Shown: piece by piece, positions 1 through 6,736 of the stretch
Numbering within the stretch: the stretch's first letter is position 1
Layout: each line of letters begins with the position of its first letter
Source: an uncultured Rhodospirillales bacterium
Lineage (GTDB): Bacteria > Pseudomonadota > Alphaproteobacteria > Acetobacterales > Acetobacteraceae
Assembly (NCBI GenBank): GCA_903928045.1
Contig: CAIYPH010000632.1
Coordinates: 1 to 9,952 of the forward strand
Length of the DNA stretch: 9,952 bases
Reading direction: 5' to 3'
Position numbers and translations under genes: made by a program
Notes under the pieces: generated by a model
The model's database searches: none
What the model saw: the letters and a program-made list of their open reading frames with translations, nothing else
Told to the model about the DNA's origin: nothing

Positions 1-699
1 ACCACCCTGCACGGGCGGCTGGATCAGGGCTGGATTCCGCAGATCTACGACCTGTTCCCTGAGGTGCCGCTGGTCTCGATCTCGGATCGCCAGCGGGCAC
101 CAATGCCGCATCTCAACTACGCGGCGACCATCCTGCACGGCATGCCGCGCGATCTGTTGCGCCCGGTGGCCGATGGGCAGGACTACTTCGCCTTCCTCGG
201 CCGCATCTCCCCGGAAAAGGGCATCGAGGCGGCGATCCGCATTGCCTCGGCGGCGGGGGTGAAACTGGTGGTGGCGGCTAAGGTGGGCGAGGAGGACGCG
301 CCCTACTACGCCGAGGTGATCGCCCCTCTGCTGGAAGGCGACGCGGTGGAGTTCATCGGCGAGATCGACGACAGCCAGAAGCCGGCCTTCCTCTCCGGTG
401 CCAGGGCCCTGCTGTTCCCGATCGACTGGCCGGAGCCCTTCGGCCTGGTGATGATCGAGGCGATGGCCTGCGGCTGCCCGGTGATCGCCTTCCGCAAGGG
501 CTCGGTGCCCGAGGTGATCGAGGACGGGCATACCGGCTTCATCGTCGATACCGTGGATGAGGCCGTCGCTGCCTGCGGCCGTCTGCCCGAACTCGATCGC
601 GCCGCCGTGCGTGCCCGCTTCGAAGGCCGCTGGACGGCGGAGCGCATGGCGCGGGACTATGTCGCGCTTTATGAAAAGCTGATCGCCGGCGAGGGATAA
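1..699 (+). CDS. Glycosyltransferase family 4, GT-B fold, C-terminal part (5' end outside the window)
   Basis: The frame is open from base 1, so the gene starts to the left of the window; the GTG at 64 is only an internal valine codon. The visible 232 residues end at TAA 697-699. They hold the C-terminal nucleotide-sugar-binding half of a GT-B retaining glycosyltransferase. Key signs are the FLGRISPEKG segment (about residues 66-75 of the visible part), typical of the donor-binding start of GT4 enzymes, and the E-x7-E motif in EPFGLVMIE (E145 and E153), whose glutamates contact the donor sugar in this family. The following GCPVIAFRKGSVPEVI and DGHTGFIV blocks are also classic GT4. About 110-150 residues of the N-terminal acceptor domain are probably missing. 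Donor, acceptor and pathway cannot be told from this half alone. The enzyme is probably cytoplasmic. Its last codons are part of the terminator-like hairpin of the convergent gene. Confidence 0.93.
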   Translation, partial: TTLHGRLDQGWIPQIYDLFPEVPLVSISDRQRAPMPHLNYAATILHGMPRDLLRPVADGQDYFAFLGRISPEKGIEAAIRIASAAGVKLVVAAKVGEEDAPYYAEVIAPLLEGDAVEFIGEIDDSQKPAFLSGARALLFPIDWPEPFGLVMIEAMACGCPVIAFRKGSVPEVIEDGHTGFIVDTVDEAVAACGRLPELDRAAVRARFEGRWTAERMARDYVALYEKLIAGEG

Positions 700-713
700 C
701 CCCGCCGGCGATC
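681..713 (-). terminator. Hairpin terminator of the exported-protein gene, embedded in the end of the glycosyltransferase gene
   Basis: Bases 681-691 and 703-713 are perfect inverted repeats (GATCGCCGGCG / CGCCGGCGATC). Read as minus-strand RNA the stem extends through one G-U pair (702/692) and two more G-C pairs to 14 bp with a 5-nt loop (695-699). On the plus strand that position is an A/C mismatch. The stem begins 7 nt after the stop codon of the minus-strand gene and is followed by a short U run (AGCUUUUC) on that strand only; no T run follows on the plus strand. This favours an intrinsic terminator for the minus-strand gene, possibly also slowing plus-strand transcription. Confidence 0.6.
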
Positions 714-720
714 TGGCCGA

Positions 721-1443
721 TCAGCCGTCAGACGGCGGCTTGCCGCCCATCATGCCGTGGCCGTGCATCTTGCCATCCTGCCCGTGCATGCGGGGCATCG
801 CGACATCGGCGAGCTTGGTGCGGTCCGCACCGATCTGCCGCGCCATCACCACCTTGCCGAGCGGCGAAGTGACGCCCATGCCGCGCACGTAGACCGGCTG
901 GCCGACCGCAAGCTGGGCCGCGAATTTCTTCGCTTCCGACGGCGGCAGGCGCACCACCGTGCCATTGTCGAGCAGCACGCCGTTGATCTCACCGCGCGGC
1001 TCATGCAGCACCGCCTTCACGGTGCCCTCGGCCTCGATATTGGCGCCGCGTTCATGCATGCCGTGGCCCATCCGACCCGCCACTGTGGCGCCCGAGGCGT
1101 CATTGGTAATGGCGGCGGCGGCGATCATCGGGCTGTTCTTGGCCTTGAGGCCGCGGATGGTGACGTTGTCGCCGGCCTTCACACTGTAGGCGAGCTCGGT
1201 GGAGAGCATCGGGTTGATGTGCACCTCCGTGCCATCGGCGAGCAGCAGACCCTCGATCTCGCCGCGCGGGGAGAGCAGATATTGCGCCACCACGCCCTTG
1301 GTCGCGGGAAGCTGCGCCGGATCATATGTCGGGCCGGGCTGCGCCGCATGCGCCGGGGGCTGCATGGCCGGCTGGGCGCCGGCGAGGCCCGCGGTGGCGA
1401 GCAGGAGGCAGCCAGCGGACAGGGCGGTTTTGAAATAGGTCAT
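721..1443 (-). CDS. Exported protein with two tandem OB-like repeats and a His/Met-rich tail
   Basis: The 240-residue product starts with a classic Sec signal peptide (hydrophobic residues about 7-22, likely cut after AGA in the GLAGAQP region), so it should be periplasmic. After a Pro/Ala-rich linker come two copies of one unit: residues about 50-98 and 141-190. They share a PRGEI(E/N)G(L/V)LL core, then D-G-T, a central hydrophobic stretch and V-x-(I/V)-RG. This suggests a duplicated small beta-barrel (OB-like); the fold is inferred from the strand pattern, not matched to a named family. The C-terminus (from about 217) carries closely spaced His and Met in MHGQDGKMHGHGMMGG, and another HGMH lies between the repeats, hinting at copper or other metal binding. 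GGAG at 1451-1454, 7 nt before ATG, supports the start. A near-consensus sigma-54 promoter lies upstream, next to the NtrC-type regulator gene. No catalytic motif is seen. Confidence 0.85.
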   Translation of the reverse strand: MTYFKTALSAGCLLLATAGLAGAQPAMQPPAHAAQPGPTYDPAQLPATKGVVAQYLLSPRGEIEGLLLADGTEVHINPMLSTELAYSVKAGDNVTIRGLKAKNSPMIAAAAITNDASGATVAGRMGHGMHERGANIEAEGTVKAVLHEPRGEINGVLLDNGTVVRLPPSEAKKFAAQLAVGQPVYVRGMGVTSPLGKVVMARQIGADRTKLADVAMPRMHGQDGKMHGHGMMGGKPPSDG

Positions 1444-1492
1444 ATCAGATCTCCGTCAAAGTCGGACAGAAGCGGTCCGCACCATCCTAGAG

Positions 1493-1508
1493 TGCATCCG
1501 CCGTGCCA
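1493..1508 (-). promoter_or_regulatory. Sigma-54 (-24/-12) promoter of the exported His/Met-rich protein gene
   Basis: Read on the minus strand the site is TGGCACGGCGGATGCA, preceded by C. The established sigma-54 consensus is YTGGCACG-N4-TTGCW. Here the -24 half matches completely, the spacing is exact (GG-N10-GC), and the -12 half differs at one base (ATGCA). The expected transcription start is near base 1483, giving a leader of about 40 nt before the ATG at 1443 with its GGAG ribosome site. The gene immediately upstream encodes a sigma-54 activator with an intact GAFTGA loop, which strongly raises the likelihood. The match is seen directly; its use is inferred. Confidence 0.75.
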
Positions 1509-1517
1509 GAGTATAAC

Positions 1518-1549
1518 ATATTGACTTTGCTATATTCACTTCGGTTGAA
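1518..1549. promoter_or_regulatory. Candidate upstream activator sites in an AT-rich block
   Basis: In the gap between the regulator gene and the exported-protein gene the sequence is suddenly AT-rich (about 1511-1550). It holds a direct repeat ATATTGAC (1518-1525) and ATATTCAC (1532-1539), 14 bp apart, and a short inverted repeat TTCA-N7-TGAA (1535-1538 / 1546-1549). The block lies about 35-65 bp upstream of the predicted sigma-54 start, somewhat closer than most NtrC-family enhancer sites but possible. It could instead help DNA bending, or hold a sigma-70 -10 hexamer: TATACT on the minus strand at 1510-1515, with only a poor -35. Confidence 0.35.
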
Positions 1550-1579
1550 AGCACGCCTTCCGTCCGGCTTCGCGACGCC

Positions 1580-2908
1580 CTATGTCCGGATTTCCGACGT
1601 CTCCAGCCCCAGCCGCTTCATTTTCTCGTAGAGAAGCTGGCGATGAATGCCGAGCCGCCGCGCCGCCTCGGCACGGTTGCCGCCGGTCTCGGCCAAAGCG
1701 CGCCGGATCATCACCCCCTCCAGCCGGGCGACCGCGGTGGGCAGGTCGCCGGCCAGCAGGTCGGCATCGACGGCCGGCTCCGCGGGCGCGAGGAAGCCGA
1801 GGTCCTCGGCGTCGATCACCGGCCGCCGGGCCAGCGCCGCCGCGCGCTCCATGGCATTGCGCAGCTCGCGCACATTGCCGGGCCAGGGATGGCCGAGCAG
1901 CCGCGCGCAGGCGGCGGCGGTGAGGCGGCGGGGCGGGTCGCCGAGCCGGGCCAGCATATGCTCGGCCAGCGGCACGATATCGGCCAGCCGCTCACGCAGC
2001 GGCGCGAGATGGATCGGCACCACGCCGAGCCGCCAGAACAAATCCTCGCGGAACCGCCCCTCCCGCACCCGCGCCGCGAGGTCCTGATGCGTGGCGGCGA
2101 CGATACGCACATCGACGCTGACCGGCTTGCCGCCGACGGGGGTGATCACCCGCTCCTGCAGCGCGCGCAGGATTTTCGCCTGCAAGGCCAGCGCCATGTC
2201 GCCGATCTCATCGAGGAACAGCGTGCCGCCATCGGCCTCGCGGAAGGAGCCGATGCGCTCGGCCACCGCGCCCGTGAAGGCGCCGCGGGCATGGCCGAAC
2301 AACTGGCTCTCTAGCAGATCGGCCGGGATCGCCGCGCAGTTGATCGCCACGAACGGCCTGGCCGCCCGCCGCCCGTGGCGGTGCAAAGCCCGCGCCACCA
2401 TCTCCTTCCCAGTGCCGGTCTCCCCGGTGATCAGCACGGTGGTATCGGCGTCGGCGAGCATGCCGATCGCCTTCTGCACCGCGCGCATCGGCTCGGAATT
2501 GCCGACCATCTCGCCCTCCTCCTCCACCCGAATTGGCGCAGGCGGTGGCACGGCGGCGAGCATGCGGCCGATGAGGTCCACGAGCGCAGCGCGCCCGATC
2601 GGCTTGGCGAGATGGTCGAAGGCACCGAGGCGCATCGCCTCGATGGTGTTGGCTGCGGTCGGCACCGCCGTCAGCACCACCACCGGCGGCGGCGCCGGGC
2701 GGGCACGGATGCGGCGCAGCACCTCGATGCCGTCCAATCCGGGCATGCGCAGATCGAGCAGCACGGCATCCACCGCCTGCGTCGCCAGCGCTGCCAGCCC
2801 GGCGGCGCCGCTCTCCGCCTCGATGGCGTGGTGGCCGAGATCGCCGATCGTCTCGGCCAGCCCCGCGCGCAAATCGGCGTCGTCATCGATGATCAGGATC
2901 GTGGGCAT
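1580..2908 (-). CDS. NtrC-family sigma-54-dependent response regulator
   Basis: A 442-residue, full-length three-domain activator. The receiver domain (about 1-118) has the acidic pocket D8-D10, phosphoacceptor D52 in LLDLRMPG, T80 and K102. The AAA+ domain (about 134-365) has Walker A GETGTGKE (162-169), the GAFTGA loop (209-214) that contacts sigma-54, Walker B GGTLFLDEIG (227-236), the FREDLFWRL region with arginines 287 and 293, and WPGNVRE (342-348). A Fis-type helix-turn-helix closes the protein (about 405-436, NRAEAARRLGIHRQLLYEKM). All key residues are present, so it should hydrolyse ATP to open sigma-54 promoters when phosphorylated by the kinase encoded just upstream. The start codon lies inside the kinase gene (16-bp overlap), with GAGG at 2913-2916 only 4 nt before ATG, suggesting translational coupling. 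The likely target is the sigma-54 promoter downstream of its own gene. Similar to AtoC/ZraR; the input signal is unknown. Confidence 0.96.
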   Translation of the reverse strand: MPTILIIDDDADLRAGLAETIGDLGHHAIEAESGAAGLAALATQAVDAVLLDLRMPGLDGIEVLRRIRARPAPPPVVVLTAVPTAANTIEAMRLGAFDHLAKPIGRAALVDLIGRMLAAVPPPAPIRVEEEGEMVGNSEPMRAVQKAIGMLADADTTVLITGETGTGKEMVARALHRHGRRAARPFVAINCAAIPADLLESQLFGHARGAFTGAVAERIGSFREADGGTLFLDEIGDMALALQAKILRALQERVITPVGGKPVSVDVRIVAATHQDLAARVREGRFREDLFWRLGVVPIHLAPLRERLADIVPLAEHMLARLGDPPRRLTAAACARLLGHPWPGNVRELRNAMERAAALARRPVIDAEDLGFLAPAEPAVDADLLAGDLPTAVARLEGVMIRRALAETGGNRAEAARRLGIHRQLLYEKMKRLGLETSEIRT

Positions 2909-4269
2909 GGCACCTCAATGCGGAAATGGGCACCGGTGGCGGAGGTTTCCAGGTCCAGCCGCCCGCCCATCGCCTCGACCATCTCGCGCGCGATGGCGAG
3001 CCCCAGCCCGGTGCCATCCGGCCGGCCGGTGACGAAGGGTTCGAACAGGGTATCGCGCAGCGCCGGGTCCACGCCCGGCCCGGCATCCCGCACGGTGATC
3101 ACGGCGCGGCCGTCGTCCACCGCGCCCGCCAGCGCGATCCGCCCGCCGGGCGGGCTATGGCGCACGGCGTTACGCAGCAACTCATCAAGCGCGCGGCGGA
3201 GCAGATCTGGGTCCAGCAACACCGTCACACTCGGCGCCGAGACATCGATGGCGGCGCCGTGATCGGCGGCGCAGGCCGTGAGCAGGGTGCGCAGGTCGGT
3301 CAGCACCGGGGCGGGCACGCGCTTCTGCGTCATCGTCAGCAATTCGCCGGTGAGCCGTTCGAGCCGCGCGACATGGCCGAGAATAGCCTCCAGCGCCACA
3401 CGCCGGCGGGCATCGTCACCGGCCAGCGCGTTCTCGGCGCGCAGCCGCATCGCGGCGACGGGGTTGCGCACCTCATGCGCCACCCCCGCCGCCACCCGCC
3501 CCAGCGCGGCGAAGCGCTCGGCCTGGGCGATGCGGCCCGCCAGCCCCGACGCCTCGTTCAGCGCGGTGACGATGCGGTCGAGATCGCGCTCGCCGCTCAG
3601 CGCCAGCCGCGGAAGGGCGGCCAATCCGCGCCCGCCCAACGCATCGACGATGGCGCCCAACCTGCGCGACCAGAACAGCGCCGCCCAACCCAGCAGCACC
3701 GTCATCGCCAACACCAGCGCTAGCAGCGCGCCGACGCCGAACAACAGGCGGTTTTGGCCGGGCGTCTCGGGAATGCGGGCCAGCGCATAGGCGGCAAGAC
3801 CCGCCGGTGCGGGAATCCGGCAGGCCGTCAGCAGCACCGAATCTCCACCATCGAGCAGCCGGGCGGAGGCGACCTGTTCGTCGCCAGCAAGCGCGGCCAG
3901 TGCCGCGATACTGTCGCGCAGCCCCTCGCCGCCTCCCCCCGCCAGCGGCGCAGTCCCACCGGAGCGCCAGATCCCGCCCTCGATCCCCGGCCGCTCACCC
4001 AGCGCGGCATCCAGCACGGCTGCGAGATCGCGCCCGAAGGCGGCCGCCTCGGCACTGCCCAAATCCGGCAGCGGCCCGGCCCAGCCGGCGGCGTAATAGG
4101 TGAAGCGATCGACGATCGCCGCGCAGGCATCCGCCACCGCATCCCGTGCCCGGTCCTCCTGCGCCCCCGCGGACTGCCGGTAAAGCCCCACCAGCACCAC
4201 GCCGACCACGCCCGCCACCAGCAGTGAGACGATCCAGACGGCGAGCAGGCGGGAGCGGAGGGAGCGCAT
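2893..4269 (-). CDS. Membrane sensor histidine kinase, partner of the NtrC-type regulator
   Basis: A 458-residue orthodox kinase of the inner membrane. Two membrane helices (about 9-29 and 174-199) flank a periplasmic segment of about 140 residues, which I cannot assign to a named sensor family; its mixed alpha/beta pattern is compatible with a Cache-like fold. A short linker (200-245) has no clear HAMP domain. The H-box is GRVAAGVAHEVRNPVAAM with H265 as phosphorylation site. The ATPase domain shows the N-box with N367, G1 DAGPGV (395-400), F-box FEPFVTG (409-415) and G2 GTGLGLAI (419-426). It should phosphorylate D52 of the regulator whose start overlaps its end by 16 bp. No good Shine-Dalgarno precedes the ATG; a TATCCT hexamer sits only 5 nt upstream. 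It is divergent, across 77 bp, from the large secreted-protein gene. A periplasmic sensor fits control of a periplasmic target. Confidence 0.95.
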   Translation of the reverse strand: MRSLRSRLLAVWIVSLLVAGVVGVVLVGLYRQSAGAQEDRARDAVADACAAIVDRFTYYAAGWAGPLPDLGSAEAAAFGRDLAAVLDAALGERPGIEGGIWRSGGTAPLAGGGGEGLRDSIAALAALAGDEQVASARLLDGGDSVLLTACRIPAPAGLAAYALARIPETPGQNRLLFGVGALLALVLAMTVLLGWAALFWSRRLGAIVDALGGRGLAALPRLALSGERDLDRIVTALNEASGLAGRIAQAERFAALGRVAAGVAHEVRNPVAAMRLRAENALAGDDARRRVALEAILGHVARLERLTGELLTMTQKRVPAPVLTDLRTLLTACAADHGAAIDVSAPSVTVLLDPDLLRRALDELLRNAVRHSPPGGRIALAGAVDDGRAVITVRDAGPGVDPALRDTLFEPFVTGRPDGTGLGLAIAREMVEAMGGRLDLETSATGAHFRIEVPCPRS

Positions 4270-4346
4270 GCGCTAGGATAGCAAATCGGCGCGGGCAGGG
4301 ATAACGTCGCATCTACGGCCATTGCGCCGAGACGACGGGGCTGGGC

Positions 4347-6731
4347 ATGACCGTTTTCAAAGGCACGATCCAAGGCAGTGGCACGCTCGGCAACGGCGCG
4401 GGTACTTACGTCACCGTCACCTTGTCGTTCATCGAGTCCCTGCGCGGGCCGGTCGATCCCGCAGGAAATGGCAATTTTACCTATAGTGCCAACGGCAGCG
4501 GCTCGGCGATCGCACACTATCCGGACGGGACGACGGCCTCCTACAGCATTCCGATCAATTACACCGGCCCGCTAATCACAAATATCAACAGCTTCAAGCA
4601 GTTCGTCGGCGATGCAAGTGGCGTTGGTATCTCGCTGACCGGCGTGCCCATCAATTCGTACTTCACCTCCGCCCAATATCTCGCACTGAACGGCAGCCTG
4701 CCTCTGGGCTATTACCCCGGAGGGGCGATTCCGAGCCATATCAGGGTATCCGGCACCTTGCAGGCCTATGCTGGCACCGTGTCGATCTTTGGAACCGACC
4801 AAATGATAACGCGCCCACCGTCCGGCACGACCGAGATGGCCTTCGCCGTCACCCGATCCGGCTATGTCGACAGCTCGGACTCGGTGACATGGCAGGTGCT
4901 CGGCCAAACCAACACGCATGCGCTCTTTCCACCGCTCAACGCGTTTGCCGCCAGCTCCGCCGATTTCGTCGGGGTCGTGCTTCCCTCCGGTACCGTCAAT
5001 TTCGCTCCGGGCCAGACTTCTGCGACGATCACCGTGCCCATTGCTGGCCAGCCGGCGCTGGCGGCCACCAAGGAATTCACGCTTCAGCTCTTCGCGACAT
5101 CGCCAGGCGTGCGGGGTTCCGGTTCCGAAGCATTTGGCACCATCGCCAGCGCCACCACACTCGCGGCAGGTGAGGTTAGGATTGCCGGAACCGGGACTGA
5201 TGTCGCCGAATTGCGCTTCGCCGACGCGCAGTCCGCCGCGGCGGCCCTGGCAATCGCCGAGACAGTCAACAGTGCCATCTTTGCCGGGCAGGTCAATGCG
5301 CTGACCATATCGCCCCTGGACAGCATCCCTGCGCCGGCCAGCGGAACGAGCGGCGCCCTGGTAATGCATTCCGGCGGCACCATCGCGCTGCCGCTGAGTT
5401 ACACGACATTCGCAACCGATGCGTCCCAGCCTGTGACAGTGCTCGGCGGGCCAGTCGACGGGCAGGCCGTGCTGGCAGGCGATGGTGGGCTTGCCTTCAA
5501 CGCCGGTGCCGGGGCGGGCAGCGTGATCGCGACCGGCGGCGCTAACCTCGTCAGCGCCTATCCGGGCGCAGGCGCGCAATATGTCCAGCTTGGTTCCGGT
5601 GACGACACCATTGTGGCCCTCAACGGCAGTAACACCGTTTCCGCAGGCTCCGGCCACAATGTCCTCCTGCTCGGCAGCGGCAACAATATCGTGACCACCG
5701 ATGGCAGCGATCTAATCGCCGAAACCGGCGCGGGAAATGCGACCATCACCGCTGGATCTGGCGACATTGCCGCCTTCCTCGCTGGCGGCGCCACCGAGTT
5801 GGATGCGGGCACAGGGCAGTCCACCGTGGTCGCCGGCAGTGGCGATTTCTGGACGCAGGTATCAAGCGGCAGCCAGGTCTGGCTTGGTAGCGGCAACGCG
5901 ACGGTACGCTCGAACGCCGTTCATCCGGCGGTCGGCGCTGTAACCATGATCGGCGGAACCGGTGCGGCAACGATCTATCCAGCGGGCGACAATCTGGTCT
6001 TTGCTGGCACCAATCTGACGACGCTTATCAAGAATGACTCCGGCTCAACGACTGTCGTCGGTGGCACTGGCCCAATGAACATATCCGCCTATTCTGACGG
6101 CCTCACCGTCCTCAGCTTCGCGGATACAACATTTATTGGCAGCGGCCTATACGGAGCGAATACGGTTGCCGCCTTTAGCGGAAGCCTTTCAGTCGTTAAC
6201 GGTGGCGGCGTGTTCCTCGGCGGTCCCGCGGGTCATAACATCATGAGCGCAACGTGGAACGCACCGGCGATCCTGATCGGGGGCGGCGACGGTGATGTCC
6301 TAACCGCCGGGGAAGCCTTCCGCTTTGGTCCCTCAGTGCAGGATGCCCTGGTTGCCGGCCCTGGCAGCGAGACGCTCAGCGGCGGTACTGGTATCGCCGC
6401 CTTCAGCTTCTACGCCGGCCCGGGCGCTGACCTAATGATCGCCGGCAATGGCCCCTCCCAGATGCTCGACGGCATGGGGGCCGCGACCATGGTCGGCGGC
6501 GGCGGGCTCGATCTCTTCGCTTTTGCGAACGGCGATGCGGGCGCGGTGACGATCCAGGCCTTCAACCCGTCGCTGCACTACCTCTCGCTGCCGGGCTTTC
6601 CCGCCGGCGAGGCAGAAGCCGCGCTGGCGAGTGCCACCAACAGCAGCGGCAGCGAGAGCCTGCTGCTGTCGGATGGCACCCACATCACCTTCCAAGGTTT
6701 CACCGGGCTTTCCGCCGGCAGCTTCCTGTAG
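4347..6731 (+). CDS. Predicted type I secreted Calx-beta / glycine-rich repeat protein
   Basis: A 794-residue acidic protein without an N-terminal signal peptide or membrane helix. Residues 1-155 are beta-rich and unrecognised. Residues about 160-265 resemble a Calx-beta domain (AFAVTRSGYVDSSDSVTW, then NFAPGQTSATITVPI). From about 385 to 725 there are irregular repeats of the (L/A)GSG(D/N)xx(V/I) and GGTG type, such as LGSGDDTIVALNGSNTV and LLGSGNNIV. They recall RTX beta-rolls, but most units lack the aspartates of the classic GGxGxDxL nonapeptide, so calcium binding may be weak. The last 75 residues (LDLFAFANGDAG, LSLPGF, LLLSDGTHITFQGFTGL, SFL) match the C-terminal type common in alphaproteobacterial type I secretion substrates. 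It is probably an extracellular matrix, surface or adhesion protein. No ABC exporter, membrane-fusion or TolC gene lies in the window. Wobble positions are visibly richer in A/T than in neighbouring genes. Start ATG 4347 has a weak GGGG at 4337-4340. Confidence 0.88.
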   Translation: MTVFKGTIQGSGTLGNGAGTYVTVTLSFIESLRGPVDPAGNGNFTYSANGSGSAIAHYPDGTTASYSIPINYTGPLITNINSFKQFVGDASGVGISLTGVPINSYFTSAQYLALNGSLPLGYYPGGAIPSHIRVSGTLQAYAGTVSIFGTDQMITRPPSGTTEMAFAVTRSGYVDSSDSVTWQVLGQTNTHALFPPLNAFAASSADFVGVVLPSGTVNFAPGQTSATITVPIAGQPALAATKEFTLQLFATSPGVRGSGSEAFGTIASATTLAAGEVRIAGTGTDVAELRFADAQSAAAALAIAETVNSAIFAGQVNALTISPLDSIPAPASGTSGALVMHSGGTIALPLSYTTFATDASQPVTVLGGPVDGQAVLAGDGGLAFNAGAGAGSVIATGGANLVSAYPGAGAQYVQLGSGDDTIVALNGSNTVSAGSGHNVLLLGSGNNIVTTDGSDLIAETGAGNATITAGSGDIAAFLAGGATELDAGTGQSTVVAGSGDFWTQVSSGSQVWLGSGNATVRSNAVHPAVGAVTMIGGTGAATIYPAGDNLVFAGTNLTTLIKNDSGSTTVVGGTGPMNISAYSDGLTVLSFADTTFIGSGLYGANTVAAFSGSLSVVNGGGVFLGGPAGHNIMSATWNAPAILIGGGDGDVLTAGEAFRFGPSVQDALVAGPGSETLSGGTGIAAFSFYAGPGADLMIAGNGPSQMLDGMGAATMVGGGGLDLFAFANGDAGAVTIQAFNPSLHYLSLPGFPAGEAEAALASATNSSGSESLLLSDGTHITFQGFTGLSAGSFL

Positions 6732-6736
6732 GCCGT

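Noticed and set aside
1510..1538. Sigma-70 promoter (TATACT at 1510-1515 with TGAATA at 1533-1538, minus strand) for the exported protein
   Set aside because: The -10 is good but the -35 matches only half of the consensus. The overlapping sigma-54 site is far closer to its consensus, so this was not listed as a separate promoter.
2091..3262. Long plus-strand open frames opposite the regulator and kinase genes
   Set aside because: Both minus-strand genes carry every family motif. The plus-strand products are Arg/Ser/Pro- or His/Arg-rich low-quality sequence caused by high GC at third positions.
4347..6731. DNA-level tandem repeats or a CRISPR-like array in the repeat protein gene
   Set aside because: The repetition is in the protein pattern only; the DNA units are divergent, with no constant repeat and spacer structure.
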